A stretch of 63,517 nucleotides of DNA from a virus. Positions 32,220-40,693 of this stretch are shown one piece after another (positions within the stretch are counted from its first letter, which is position 1; each line of letters begins with the position of its first letter). The position numbers were made by a program, and so were the translations under genes. The notes under the pieces were generated by a model, which was given only the letters and a program-made list of their open reading frames with translations, was not told where the DNA came from and made no database searches. The DNA is taken from IMG/VR virus record IMGVR_UViG_3300025476_000001, positions 1-63,517 of that record. The stretch is one strand, 5' to 3'.

Positions 32220-32663
32220 ATGAGCGTGATAATTGCTCAAAGACTTATCGATGTAGTTAAGACATTTAATGATTTAGGTATCGAATTATATGGTATTACA
32301 TGTACGTTGTATGTTCCTACGAATTTGACGCCTCTTGAGCCTAATGACGTTTACACTTCTCCAGACGATATTACTTACACTAAATGGGAATGCGTGAAGG
32401 TTTGGATTACTTGGTTTGAGAAAGATTTGCACAGATTACGCAAGCTCGGAATATTTGCTGAGAACGAGACTCCAATTCTGGCGAGATTCAAGAACGTGCC
32501 TGAGGTTACAATTCAGAGTTATGTCAAACTTAAGAGTCAATATATACCAGGCACGTTCGATACTGACGAGTTTGAAGTGGTCGATGTGATGATGCAGAAT
32601 ATGTACGACAACGAGGTTTATCGTTGGTTTAAGTTAGCCCCTCGTAGAAAGAAGAATGTATGA
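32220..32663 (+). CDS. Putative head-closure / neck protein (147 aa)
   Basis: GAGGAGA precedes the ATG. Mixed alpha/beta with a strand-rich middle (ILARFKNVPEVTIQSYVKLK) and a basic end (WFKLAPRRKKNV). Size and beta pattern suit the small head-closure proteins that sit between connector and tail completion protein, and the gp15-like gene lies three genes downstream. Assignment is positional. ATGA overlap with the next gene. Confidence 0.45.
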   Translation: MSVIIAQRLIDVVKTFNDLGIELYGITCTLYVPTNLTPLEPNDVYTSPDDITYTKWECVKVWITWFEKDLHRLRKLGIFAENETPILARFKNVPEVTIQSYVKLKSQYIPGTFDTDEFEVVDVMMQNMYDNEVYRWFKLAPRRKKNV

Positions 32664-32866
32664 AGATTAGAAAATTGACGAATGTTAGTGATAGTGATAT
32701 GGGTATTGTTTTAGAAGAAGGTAATACCGTGTTTCTGCATCCTGGAGAACAGATGGAGAATGTTTCAATTAGAGCTGCGCAGGGTTTGCCGAAGGGTGCA
32801 AAACTTGAATATGATTTGTCAGAAGTTCCGCAGATTAACGAAGACAGGAAACTATTATTTGACTAA
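32660..32866 (+). CDS. Small protein (68 aa), hypothetical
   Basis: ATGA-coupled. Beta-strand-rich (MGIVLEEGNTVFLHPGEQME); the 'L-PGEQ' turn recalls the structural protein at 19948-20379 (RIEPGQTV). Possibly a minor structural subunit. No family recognised. Confidence 0.5.
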   Translation: MKIRKLTNVSDSDMGIVLEEGNTVFLHPGEQMENVSIRAAQGLPKGAKLEYDLSEVPQINEDRKLLFD

Positions 32867-32867
32867 G

Positions 32868-33113
32868 ATGAAGATTAACAAACAGAAGACAGAACAATCG
32901 CAACAGTTCAAAATTGTAACAATACATCTGTTGGCTAATAAAATCTTCTGCGAATTTATAAAGATGAACGAGACGTTTCACGTCGAACCCGAATATTTCT
33001 TTGAGAATTGGATTGATAGAAATGTGCTAAAACCGGATGAACAGTTAAAGAAATGGACGTGGAGATATTTCATGGAGAACTTGATAGAATTTAGAAAATT
33101 TCAAAAATTATGA
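32868..33113 (+). CDS. Small protein (81 aa), hypothetical
   Basis: The ATG at 32868 lies directly after the previous TAA (TAAGATG). A start at 32760 in the same frame would run through the preceding gene and is rejected. Aromatic-rich (HVEPEYFFENWIDRN, then WTWRYFMENLIEFRKF). Ends in an ATGA overlap with the tail-completion gene. Function unknown. Confidence 0.5.
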   Translation: MKINKQKTEQSQQFKIVTIHLLANKIFCEFIKMNETFHVEPEYFFENWIDRNVLKPDEQLKKWTWRYFMENLIEFRKFQKL

Positions 33114-33772
33114 GTTCATTTATTCAGACTATTGACAATGGAGTTAAGGCTTTAGTTTTCAGCAAGTTCAAGAGTTATCTCAACTTGAATAATCTGAATC
33201 AGGATATGGTGTTCTTTCCGTTCGAGATAGCCCAAAGAAAGATAGCAGAGAAACGCGGAGAGGCTACTGTAGAATTTATGAGCGTTTGGCGATATGGTCT
33301 TCAGTTCGACTGGAGTAGGCAGCGTTCTACTCTTGCCAGGCGTGGACTTGTAATGAACTATGTAAACAGTAGTTCGAAGTCTCAACTTGTTACTATTAAA
33401 GCAGTTCCAGCTACAATAGATTATCATTTCTGGTTATGGAGTAGAAATTTAGATTCAATAATGCAGGCTGCAGAATCGTATCTGTTCTGGGTACACGATC
33501 ATCCGCAGTTGGTGTTGTTTTACAATGGTCTTTATGAGATGGACATGTATATGAAGTTTGGGTCAGCTATTGATCGTACGAACTATAACATATATGAGAA
33601 AGGTCAATATTTTGTGTATGAATTCTCGATATCCCTGGAAGGATGGGTAATGACTTCAATAATCACAAAGACGATATTGAAGATTATTCTTGACTTGTAT
33701 CTTCGAGAAGGTACAGCTCCACACTACAGGGATACTTTAGTGGATGAGTTTATTATCACAGCGACACCGTAA
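33110..33772 (+). CDS. Tail sheath stabiliser / completion protein (gp15-like)
   Basis: 220 residues. The segment ATIDYHFWLWSRNLDSIMQA then AESYLFWVHDHPQLVLFYNG lines up with T4 gp15 ('MIYELSIFTRYEDDMFQIVEQILPYFQP'), and YFVYEFSISLEGWVM lines up with its 'WSLTFEVNGWMY'. In T4, gp15 caps the finished sheath and joins tail to neck, and gene 15 lies close upstream of the sheath gene, as here. Moderate confidence from motif order and position. Confidence 0.65.
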   Translation: MSSFIQTIDNGVKALVFSKFKSYLNLNNLNQDMVFFPFEIAQRKIAEKRGEATVEFMSVWRYGLQFDWSRQRSTLARRGLVMNYVNSSSKSQLVTIKAVPATIDYHFWLWSRNLDSIMQAAESYLFWVHDHPQLVLFYNGLYEMDMYMKFGSAIDRTNYNIYEKGQYFVYEFSISLEGWVMTSIITKTILKIILDLYLREGTAPHYRDTLVDEFIITATP

Positions 33773-33872
33773 TATTCGGGGCTAAAGGAACGCTCTGAGA
33801 AGAACGATGGTAAGGAGAGTTTGGATAAATGCAAGTTTTAAACAAAGAAACATTTAAACAAGGGGGTTAAAG

Positions 33873-35483
33873 ATGTCCTTCTATTTGAGTGCGGGTGTAT
33901 ACACTCGAGAACTGAATTTAAGCAATATTGTGCCGACAATCGCAACGACTACTGCAGCACTCGTAGGGTATTCGACAAAAGGCGATACTACACAAATTAG
34001 GTTAATGACCAATACTCAACAATTTATTGCTGAGTATGGTGAACCAGTATTAGGCACTGATTTCCACTATGCTGCATTGGCATTCTTAGAAACTGGAAAT
34101 CAACTTTGGTGCTACAGAGTGCAAAACGGTGCTTTGTACGGCGGAGTTAAGATTAAGACCAGTACTGATGGAACCAACGCCGCAATTGTTGACGGTGTTT
34201 CTTCTCCTGATTTTGTATTTATCTCTGGGGAAGACAATCTGTTCAATATTTATGGTGCTAATGCAGGTGCATGGAACAACGACATCGGAATTCAGATTAT
34301 TAGAACAACTGTCAATGATGCGTTGTATGTGTTTCAAATTGATGTATATTTCAGAGATATTACAGGAACGTTTCAAAAAGTTGAGTCTTGGACAGTTTCC
34401 AGAAAGCATCAGATAGACGGATTCGGAAGACAGCAATATTTGGAAACAGTTATCAATGGATTTAGCGATTATATTGTAGTAGCTGACAGCACAATAGATG
34501 ATGCAACTTTACCCAAGCAACAGACCTCTACATTGGCCTTTGCACAAGGTAGTGATGGATCGGCAATTGCCGAGTCACATTTAATGGCAGGCTGGGACAA
34601 ATTCGCAAATCCGGATGAGGTTGATATCAGAATTATGATTGAGCCGGGTTTCTTCTCAATTGCAGTTCAAGAGAAGATGAAAGAGGTAGCCGAATCCAGA
34701 AAGGATTGTATGGCTATCTTAAATATGGATCCCGCTCAGACGTCTTCAGCAGCAACAATGATTGCCTGGAGAAATGGCACTCAGAGTTTGAATTCCAGTT
34801 ATGTAGCATTGTATGCGCCGTTGGTTCAGGTATATGACCAATACAATTCTACTCTCGTTGTTTTGGCTGGTTCTGGATATATCGCTGCTCAGTACGCTTA
34901 TAACGACTATATACGAAACGTATGGAACGCTCCTGCTGGTCTGAATAGAGGAATTCTGAATGTTCTTAGCATTTGTGATCAGAATGGTACTAAATTAGCT
35001 TTCACACAGGGCGATAGAGATATGCTTTATCAGGCACAGATTAACCCATTGCAGATATTTCCCGGGTCTGGAAACGTTATCTGGGGTCAAAAGACAGAAA
35101 CGACAACTGCATCAGCTTTGGATAGGGTAAATGTAAGAAGGTTGCTTATCATCCTTGAGAAGGCAATGGCAGTATCGTTGAGATCATTTGTATTTGAACC
35201 AAATGATGACAACACTCGGTTTAGGATTACTGCGATGTTGGATACCTATCTTGATACTCTTAGCGGGTCAGGTGCGTTTGAAACTACTTCAACTGATACT
35301 AAAGGATACCAAGTAGTTTGTGATGAAACAAACAACACACCGGATATTATTGACAGAAATGAACTTCACGTCGATGTGTTTGTAAAACCTGTAAGAACAG
35401 CAGAATTTATTCAACTTCAGGTTATTGTTACGACAACCGGTGCAAACTTTAATGAACTGATAGCTCGTGGCTTTAACCTGTAA
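33873..35483 (+). CDS. Contractile tail sheath protein (gp18-like)
   Basis: 536 residues. The N-terminus FYLSAGVYTRELNLSNIVPT is the classic sheath opening ('SPGVyt-E-dls'), followed by TTTAALVGYSTKGDTTQIRL and a C-terminal domain (RRLLIILEKAMAVSLRSFVF, then FIQLQVIVTTTGANFNEL) typical of sheath proteins. CAAGGGGGTT precedes the ATG. The sheath contracts to drive the tube into the cell. A 100-base gap precedes this gene, the largest in the tail cluster, and could hold a promoter. Confidence 0.93.
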   Translation: MSFYLSAGVYTRELNLSNIVPTIATTTAALVGYSTKGDTTQIRLMTNTQQFIAEYGEPVLGTDFHYAALAFLETGNQLWCYRVQNGALYGGVKIKTSTDGTNAAIVDGVSSPDFVFISGEDNLFNIYGANAGAWNNDIGIQIIRTTVNDALYVFQIDVYFRDITGTFQKVESWTVSRKHQIDGFGRQQYLETVINGFSDYIVVADSTIDDATLPKQQTSTLAFAQGSDGSAIAESHLMAGWDKFANPDEVDIRIMIEPGFFSIAVQEKMKEVAESRKDCMAILNMDPAQTSSAATMIAWRNGTQSLNSSYVALYAPLVQVYDQYNSTLVVLAGSGYIAAQYAYNDYIRNVWNAPAGLNRGILNVLSICDQNGTKLAFTQGDRDMLYQAQINPLQIFPGSGNVIWGQKTETTTASALDRVNVRRLLIILEKAMAVSLRSFVFEPNDDNTRFRITAMLDTYLDTLSGSGAFETTSTDTKGYQVVCDETNNTPDIIDRNELHVDVFVKPVRTAEFIQLQVIVTTTGANFNELIARGFNL

Positions 35484-35513
35484 GAAAGAGAAACATAAAT
35501 AAGGAGGACTAAC

Positions 35514-36032
35514 ATGCCCCAGATGGGAATTGACAGTTTAAAGACGAATTTAACAAATCCCGCAAGACCGTTTTTATGGGAAGTGATTGTCCCAGTTCCA
35601 ATTGGAAACGGAGATTCACAAACCTATACTGTGAGAGCTCAGTCTACCGAAATACCTGGCAGAAGCAATCCGCAGATCAAGATTCCTTACAAACAGACTG
35701 CAGGAATTGTAGTTGCTGGTAAGTTGACTTATGATCAGACATGGACGGTCACGTTTATAGAGGGTGAAGACAAGAAAGTGTTTGATGCTATAGAGTCATG
35801 GCAACAAATTATCGTTAACAATTTGACCGGGATTGGTGTAGGGGATCCGTTTTACAAGACGGATGTGTACCTGACTACAATCACAGTTGGTGGTGAAGTG
35901 TATATGAAAATCAAGCTGAAGGGTGCGTGGGTGCAGAATCTTGGTAAAGTTGCAGTTGATTATGCCGGCGGAGACGGAACCATCAAATATCCAATTACTT
36001 TTTCGTTTGATACCTGGGAACAAGTTTCCTAA
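35514..36032 (+). CDS. Tail tube protein (gp19-like)
   Basis: 172 residues; T4 gp19 has 163. LTNPARPFLWEVIVP, TVRAQSTEIPGRSNPQIKIP and GKLTYDQTWTVTFIEGEDKK match the tube fold ('a---pg----i-v-y'), ending in PITFSFDTWE. AAGGAGGACT precedes the ATG. It polymerises into the inner tube inside the sheath encoded just before. Confidence 0.9.
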   Translation: MPQMGIDSLKTNLTNPARPFLWEVIVPVPIGNGDSQTYTVRAQSTEIPGRSNPQIKIPYKQTAGIVVAGKLTYDQTWTVTFIEGEDKKVFDAIESWQQIIVNNLTGIGVGDPFYKTDVYLTTITVGGEVYMKIKLKGAWVQNLGKVAVDYAGGDGTIKYPITFSFDTWEQVS

Positions 36033-36043
36033 TCGGAGTGTAA

Positions 36044-36604
36044 ATGGCAGGAGTTAGCGTACCAGTTGATTGGATTCTGTCGAAGGCACGTTTTCAGAGA
36101 AATTATCTCTGGGACGTGCTTTTGCCAGACATTGGTGTAAACACAAATGCCAACGCCACGACCAATGCTCTTTTCGAAGGGTTAGTTGGTTTCGGGTTGG
36201 CACAGCTTGTTAGAGCTGTGCAGTTTGGTGATTACAGCATGTCGGATGCTAGTACAATGCGTGTTGGTCCTTACAAGGCGAACTTTGCTGGGTTGTTAAC
36301 TGTTGACAAGATACGCATCACATTCGTGAAGACGATGCCTGATGCAGTATCAGCATACATCAATGCTTGGAAGAATTTGATTGTCGATGATGCAGGTTTA
36401 TTTCACCCAAAAGTTAATTATCAAAGAACTATTTATGTTCGGTTTATAGACTCAACAGGGATTGCTCTTGGTCAATATAAGTTAATAGGGTGTTTTCCTG
36501 TGACGTTTCCAAAGTACAATCTTGACTATAACAATAATGATCTTACTACGGTGCAGGTTGAATTTGCTGTAGATAAGATTGAATATCAATGGTTTGGGAA
36601 TTAA
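36044..36604 (+). CDS. Second tail-tube-fold protein (gp19 paralogue)
   Basis: 186 residues with the same layout as its neighbour: WILSKARFQRNYLWDVLLP, VRAVQFGDYSMSDASTMRVG, LLTVDKIRITFVKTM and VQVEFAVDKIEYQWFG. It could be a tube initiator such as T4 gp54, which shares the tube fold, or a special ring at the tube end. The sequence differs greatly from the first tube protein, so it is not a recent duplication. Confidence 0.7.
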   Translation: MAGVSVPVDWILSKARFQRNYLWDVLLPDIGVNTNANATTNALFEGLVGFGLAQLVRAVQFGDYSMSDASTMRVGPYKANFAGLLTVDKIRITFVKTMPDAVSAYINAWKNLIVDDAGLFHPKVNYQRTIYVRFIDSTGIALGQYKLIGCFPVTFPKYNLDYNNNDLTTVQVEFAVDKIEYQWFGN

Positions 36605-36606
36605 TA

Positions 36607-36843
36607 ATGAAGAATTTATTCGAGTTTATCAAAAAACAGATTAACGAGAGTGTTGTAACAACCCAAATCACCGATATGAACAACAAATTGCTTGGTGTGC
36701 TTGTCGAAGATGAGACGATGATTGAGCTGCGTACACCTATGGGTCAAGCGTTGGGGCGATATATCAAGGCTTCAAATACCACAACCGATATGATGAACAA
36801 GGCGTTAGCTAAAGGAAACACGTTGATGTCAATGTTGAAATAG
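36607..36843 (+). CDS. Small protein with amphipathic N-terminus (78 aa)
   Basis: The ATG at 36607 follows the previous TAA by 2 bases. The N-terminus MKNLFEFIKKQINES is an amphipathic helix like those of several head-region proteins here; then a beta hairpin (KLLGVLVEDETMIELRTPMG) and a helix. Function unknown; it lies between tube and gp26-like genes. Confidence 0.5.
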   Translation: MKNLFEFIKKQINESVVTTQITDMNNKLLGVLVEDETMIELRTPMGQALGRYIKASNTTTDMMNKALAKGNTLMSMLK

Positions 36844-36895
36844 GAGAAGTTAAAATCAAAAACTTTCCTCACAAAAAGAAAAAAGGAGAGAACAA

Positions 36896-37633
36896 ATGCA
36901 AGACAATTTTGTAACAGTAAAGTTACCTTCCAAATGTCTAGTCTATCCAGACATAGACTTGGTGAAGGACCCCGATTCAATTCAAATTCGCACGTTCAAG
37001 GGCCGCGACGAAAAACTTATCGCTGAGTTAAGCAACGAGAATTTCGAGAAGAAGTTTGTTATAGTGTTGCGCAGTGTTTTGAAGGGTATTGATCCTGTTA
37101 AACTTACTCTAGGAGATCGTTTGTATTTGATAGTTTGGGAAGCTATTAACTCTTACTCAAAAATATTCTCAGTTGATTTTGAGTGTGAACATTGTTGGCA
37201 GAAGAATATCTATGACGTTGATTTATCTATGTTAGATGTGCTTGCGCTTCCAGATGACTACAAAGAACCATATGAACTCAAACTTCCTGTGTCTGGCGAA
37301 GTTGTGAAGTGTAGATTGTTGCGAGTGGAAGATTTACTGAAGGTGAACGAGTTGGAGAAGGCAAATCAGAACGTGTGGCTTTATCGTTATGCGTTATCAC
37401 TGGCAGATGACAGAGGAATCTGGGATAAGGTTGATTATTTGGAGAATTTGTCAACCAAGGATTTGATGATTATTAGAGCTTTTCATACAAAGTTTGATCA
37501 CGGACTTAAGATGGAAACAGGATACGAATGCCCAAAGTGTGGAGGTACCGGTATTATGCCGGTACCCTTTCGACTTGAGATGCTTCTTCCGTATGGGAAA
37601 AAGCTTGAACGATATACTGGAGATGCAGTTTGA
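36896..37633 (+). CDS. Baseplate hub assembly protein (gp26-like)
   Basis: 245 residues; T4 gp26 has 208. VKLPSKCLVYPDIDLV, IQIRTFKGRDEKLIAEL and the two zinc-binding pairs C97/C100 (CEHC) and C212/C215 (CPKC) match the T4 gp26-type baseplate family ('lPSkG--Y------i-ir---g-de--l'). Its place just before the tape-measure candidate fits a chaperone of that protein. AAAAGGAGAG precedes the ATG. Its end overlaps a small ORF in another frame. Confidence 0.78.
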   Translation: MQDNFVTVKLPSKCLVYPDIDLVKDPDSIQIRTFKGRDEKLIAELSNENFEKKFVIVLRSVLKGIDPVKLTLGDRLYLIVWEAINSYSKIFSVDFECEHCWQKNIYDVDLSMLDVLALPDDYKEPYELKLPVSGEVVKCRLLRVEDLLKVNELEKANQNVWLYRYALSLADDRGIWDKVDYLENLSTKDLMIIRAFHTKFDHGLKMETGYECPKCGGTGIMPVPFRLEMLLPYGKKLERYTGDAV

Positions 37634-37781
37634 TCTATTGTATTATCTAAATATGACAATTCATGACTATGACAATAACGATGTCCGCGATAATAATTGG
37701 ATACATAGTCGGTTAGTTTTACAGAAGAAGGAAGAACAAAAGGCGCGTAAAGAAGCCGCGGGAGCAACTGATGGCAGATGA
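37623..37781 (+). CDS. Small overlapping ORF, possible tape-measure chaperone partner (52 aa)
   Basis: ATG at 37623, 11 bases before the end of the gp26-like gene; it overlaps the next gene by 11 bases. Begins QFDLLYYLNMTIHDYDNNDV and ends in a Lys/Glu/Ala-rich tail. A small ORF overlapping the end of a chaperone-type gene before the tape measure is the layout of tail assembly chaperone pairs made by frameshifting (G/GT). Here the ORF is in +1 relation to gp26-like, with its own ATG, so coupling is the simplest reading. Confidence 0.55.
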   Translation: MQFDLLYYLNMTIHDYDNNDVRDNNWIHSRLVLQKKEEQKARKEAAGATDGR

Positions 37782-39552
37782 TATTAGCGAGAAAATAGAC
37801 AAGCTAGCCAAGGAAGTAAAGAAGATGAGTAAGACTTCGACTACTTCTGCACGCGATCCTATTAAGGATATGAAAGACGCCGGGTTTGGGGCGTTTACTG
37901 CAGAAGGTCAGAAGGCTCTTAATATTATTAATATTAGATACACTGGCGATTTTCTTACCTTCTTTATAGAGTTAGAGAAGAAATACTCTGGTTATACGCG
38001 ACAAACCGCAGAAATTACCAGAATTAAGAGCGTCCGTCAGAAGATTGGCGATTTGTCAGTATTAATTGATAAACTTCTGTTAGGAACAATCTCATCAGAT
38101 CCGTCAAAAGATATACAGAATATTAGACAGAGTGTTAATGATTTGGACTCAGAATTTGAATTCTTTACTAATTCTGCGAAAGTTACCAACGTGTTATCTG
38201 AGAATATGAAAGAAGTAGAGGGATCTACCGGAATTAGCATAGACGATTTGAAATATGCGCAAGGGTTGTTTGGTAGAAAGACTCAACAGCTAGCGAAGAG
38301 ATCGCGCATTTCGCCTGAACTTAAAGATTTTGGGAAAGGTATGCTAAAGGGTGTAGCTATCTCTGCTCTAGCACCGTTTGCCCCATTTATATCCCCAGCC
38401 ACTAAGATGTTTCAAGGTAATAGACGACGTGCAGAAACCGTAGAAAGTTCTGCATTTGAGAATGCTGGTATAAATCGCGAGGAGTCAGTTCCTAGACCAA
38501 CTTCTGAGAGAACACCAGAATTTGCTTCAATGGGTACAAGTGTTGGAGAAGAACAAGTTGGGGGAAGACGTCGGGCTGCAGCAGGCGGAGGCGGTGGAAG
38601 ACCTGGTAGTCACAGCACGCAAGATGAATTATTTTTGTTCTTTAATACGAAAGCTAGTCAGGCCAAATGGACGAAAGAGTTGCTCGAAGCAGTTGGTGGT
38701 GGTACCGCAGAGAAAGATCCAACAAAGAAGGCGGGTGGTTTTGAAATGTCCGGTATAGCTGGAATGTTGGGCAATTTAGGTAAGGCTATACTCCCTGCTC
38801 TTGGTCCTATCCTGGGTGTTACTGCTTCAGCTGTTGGCGGTTGGATGGCTGGTAGATGGTTGGGTGAACATATTAAGTGGGGTGGCAAGAGTTTAGATAA
38901 ACATGTTCAGGATGGATTTGTTAAGTTGATGGGTGGAGATGAAAAGGATCGGTTAAAGAAAGCATCTAGAGAAGCAACACGTCCAGAGATGAAACGGGCT
39001 CTCGAGTTAGTGGCTGGGGGAATGAACCCGCGAGAAGCAGCACTACAGGCCAGTTCAGAGCTTGGAATCACACCCGGTAAAGGGGCTGAAACTAAAAAGC
39101 AGATTGGTAAGACCGGTCTTGTTTCTACTATCGGTGTTGGGGAACAAGGTGAGATGGAGAAGAAATCTGCTTATGAAACTGATGTTAAAAAATACCTGCC
39201 TGGCGGTACTGCAGGAATGAGTGTTGGTGAGATAAGCAAGGCTGTAAAGACTGGTAGAGAGACAGAAGCTAAAGAACGTGATGCAGATAAGAGAATGGGT
39301 ATTGACAATGCAGTAGAAGGTAAGTGGGCTGATGGTAGAAAAGAGAAAGTTCCTATTGATACTGCTCAAGCTGAATTAGCGAAGACACAGAAAGATAGTG
39401 CAGAAAAACTTCATACTGCCGTTACTACTATGAGCGAGGCTATGACAGGTGCTGGTAAAACAGGTACAAAAGGTAAACAAAGTGGACACGACGCGAATAA
39501 TACTAGAAATCCTGTACTGTCATCAATTGGTGCAGGTCAGATTACGGATTAG
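37771..39552 (+). CDS. Tape-measure candidate (gp29-like position and length)
   Basis: 593 residues, against 590 for T4 gp29, between the gp26-like and tube-cap genes as expected. Helical and coiled N-terminal third; a hydrophobic segment near 190-205 (GVAISALAPFAPFISPA) and another near 330-365 (GMLGNLGKAILPALGPILGV) typical of tape measures; a Gly/Arg-rich linker near 260; and a Lys/Glu/Ala-rich end. Tape measures set tail length and cross the membrane on infection. Sequence similarity to gp29 is not obvious by eye. Confidence 0.65.
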   Translation: MADDISEKIDKLAKEVKKMSKTSTTSARDPIKDMKDAGFGAFTAEGQKALNIINIRYTGDFLTFFIELEKKYSGYTRQTAEITRIKSVRQKIGDLSVLIDKLLLGTISSDPSKDIQNIRQSVNDLDSEFEFFTNSAKVTNVLSENMKEVEGSTGISIDDLKYAQGLFGRKTQQLAKRSRISPELKDFGKGMLKGVAISALAPFAPFISPATKMFQGNRRRAETVESSAFENAGINREESVPRPTSERTPEFASMGTSVGEEQVGGRRRAAAGGGGGRPGSHSTQDELFLFFNTKASQAKWTKELLEAVGGGTAEKDPTKKAGGFEMSGIAGMLGNLGKAILPALGPILGVTASAVGGWMAGRWLGEHIKWGGKSLDKHVQDGFVKLMGGDEKDRLKKASREATRPEMKRALELVAGGMNPREAALQASSELGITPGKGAETKKQIGKTGLVSTIGVGEQGEMEKKSAYETDVKKYLPGGTAGMSVGEISKAVKTGRETEAKERDADKRMGIDNAVEGKWADGRKEKVPIDTAQAELAKTQKDSAEKLHTAVTTMSEAMTGAGKTGTKGKQSGHDANNTRNPVLSSIGAGQITD

Positions 39553-39560
39553 GAGTATCG

Positions 39561-40361
39561 ATGGCTAATACGATTACATCTAAAACTTATAATGCGCCTT
39601 CTCCAATAATCAATGCAATCAAGTCTTTCCTGCCGGTTGTGTGTGGAGTTCCGGAGAGTGTGCTTAGTGGAATAAGCGATAGATATATTCTTGAACTGTA
39701 CGCAGATTTAGGAGGTAACGCTATCGGCTTTGGGCCAGGTGCACATGAAATGACTATTCATGCCTACTTGCAGGATAAAATAGTTATGGACGCAAATTGT
39801 ACATGGGAGCCGATACTTTCTGGCGAGCTAGCTGATCTTCTTAAAACTGCTGACTCTGCACTGCAATTGATAGCCAATAGATCGGCAATTTCTACCGTAA
39901 GTACGCAGAGAAAGTGGACAGGGTCATCTCCTATTAGCGTAAACTTCAAATTAAAATTCGAAGCTGTAAATGACGTTTATAGTGAGGTGATGCTTCCGTG
40001 TCAGTTACTGCAGAGTCTTACCTTGCCAAGAGGCGGCTTTATGAATACTCTTGGTTTGATACCACCAGGGCCGAATCCATTTACACTTGCACCACAAAAC
40101 GGGCAGAGTTTAGCTCCTGGAGCTAGAGGAGAACAAATTTCTATTAACATAGGGAACTTCATTGGTTTTCGAAGCATTATTGTTAAAAATGTTAAAGTGA
40201 CCTATGAAAATCGAATGAGTAAAGCTGGTCCTATCGGTGCTGAAGTCGACCTTGGTATAGAGACTTTCAGAATGTTAACTCGTGAAGAGTTACAACAGGC
40301 ATATAAAGAGAAGATGCAGGTTTCTGGGAAGACTAGCAACGCTATAGGACAGCTTGATTAG
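39561..40361 (+). CDS. Baseplate tail-tube cap (gp48-like)
   Basis: 266 residues. Near the end, IGNFIGFRSIIVKNVKVTYE followed by GPIGAEVDLGIETFRMLT matches the gp48/gp54-type tube-cap ending ('fr-v-v--v-v-y-----g-Pi-a---i-f-t'). IHAYLQDKIVMDANCTWEPI is also in the style of the tube-cap fold. It should start tube polymerisation on the baseplate. It follows the tape-measure candidate by 8 bases with GGAGTATCG. Confidence 0.7.
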   Translation: MANTITSKTYNAPSPIINAIKSFLPVVCGVPESVLSGISDRYILELYADLGGNAIGFGPGAHEMTIHAYLQDKIVMDANCTWEPILSGELADLLKTADSALQLIANRSAISTVSTQRKWTGSSPISVNFKLKFEAVNDVYSEVMLPCQLLQSLTLPRGGFMNTLGLIPPGPNPFTLAPQNGQSLAPGARGEQISINIGNFIGFRSIIVKNVKVTYENRMSKAGPIGAEVDLGIETFRMLTREELQQAYKEKMQVSGKTSNAIGQLD

Positions 40362-40387
40362 AATATGTTGAGAGGGGGGCTGTACAC

Positions 40388-40693
40388 ATTGACCGCACTT
40401 CATTCTTCAATATAGTTGATATAGGCAATGGTCCTGAATACGACCATCTTAACAATACTCTAAATAGATTCACTATGATTTACCCGGTTCAGTATTATCG
40501 AATTATGGCAAGTGATGTATTGCGCCCAGATATGATAAGTTATAAATCTTATGGATCAGTCAAGTTTTGGTGGATAATTTGTTTTGTGAATAAAATTCAA
40601 GACCCACTTACTGACATTAATGTAGGAAGTTTGATTAAGATTCCGAGTATTCTCGATATTTATTCCTTTTACAAACGATATTCTTTTAGATAA
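40388..40693 (+). CDS. Baseplate wedge protein gp53-like, with no standard start codon
   Basis: The frame ending at 40693 contains YKSYGSVKFWWIICFVNKI and DPLTDINVGSLIKIPSILDI, like T4 gp53 ('IYGNPQLYWVLLMCNDNYDP'), which joins wedges. The first ATG (40475) would lose 29 well-formed residues (IDRTSFFNIVDIGNGPEYDH and so on). Upstream the frame stays open to the previous gene but holds no ATG, GTG or TTG. ATT at 40388 lies about 10 bases after GAGGGG and is my best start (101 aa). Otherwise one more G in the six-G run at 40374-40379 would put the ATG at 40365 in frame. Confidence 0.7.
   Translation: MDRTSFFNIVDIGNGPEYDHLNNTLNRFTMIYPVQYYRIMASDVLRPDMISYKSYGSVKFWWIICFVNKIQDPLTDINVGSLIKIPSILDIYSFYKRYSFR

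Noticed and set aside
32760-32867. An extended start for the 81-aa gene.
   Set aside because: The extension runs inside the 68-aa gene; ATG 32868 just after its stop is the natural start.
37580-37620. GGGAAAAAG as a -1 slippery site in the gp26-like gene.
   Set aside because: Its phase (GGG-AAA-AAG) does not match X-XXY-YYZ, and a -1 shift leads to the wrong frame for the small ORF.
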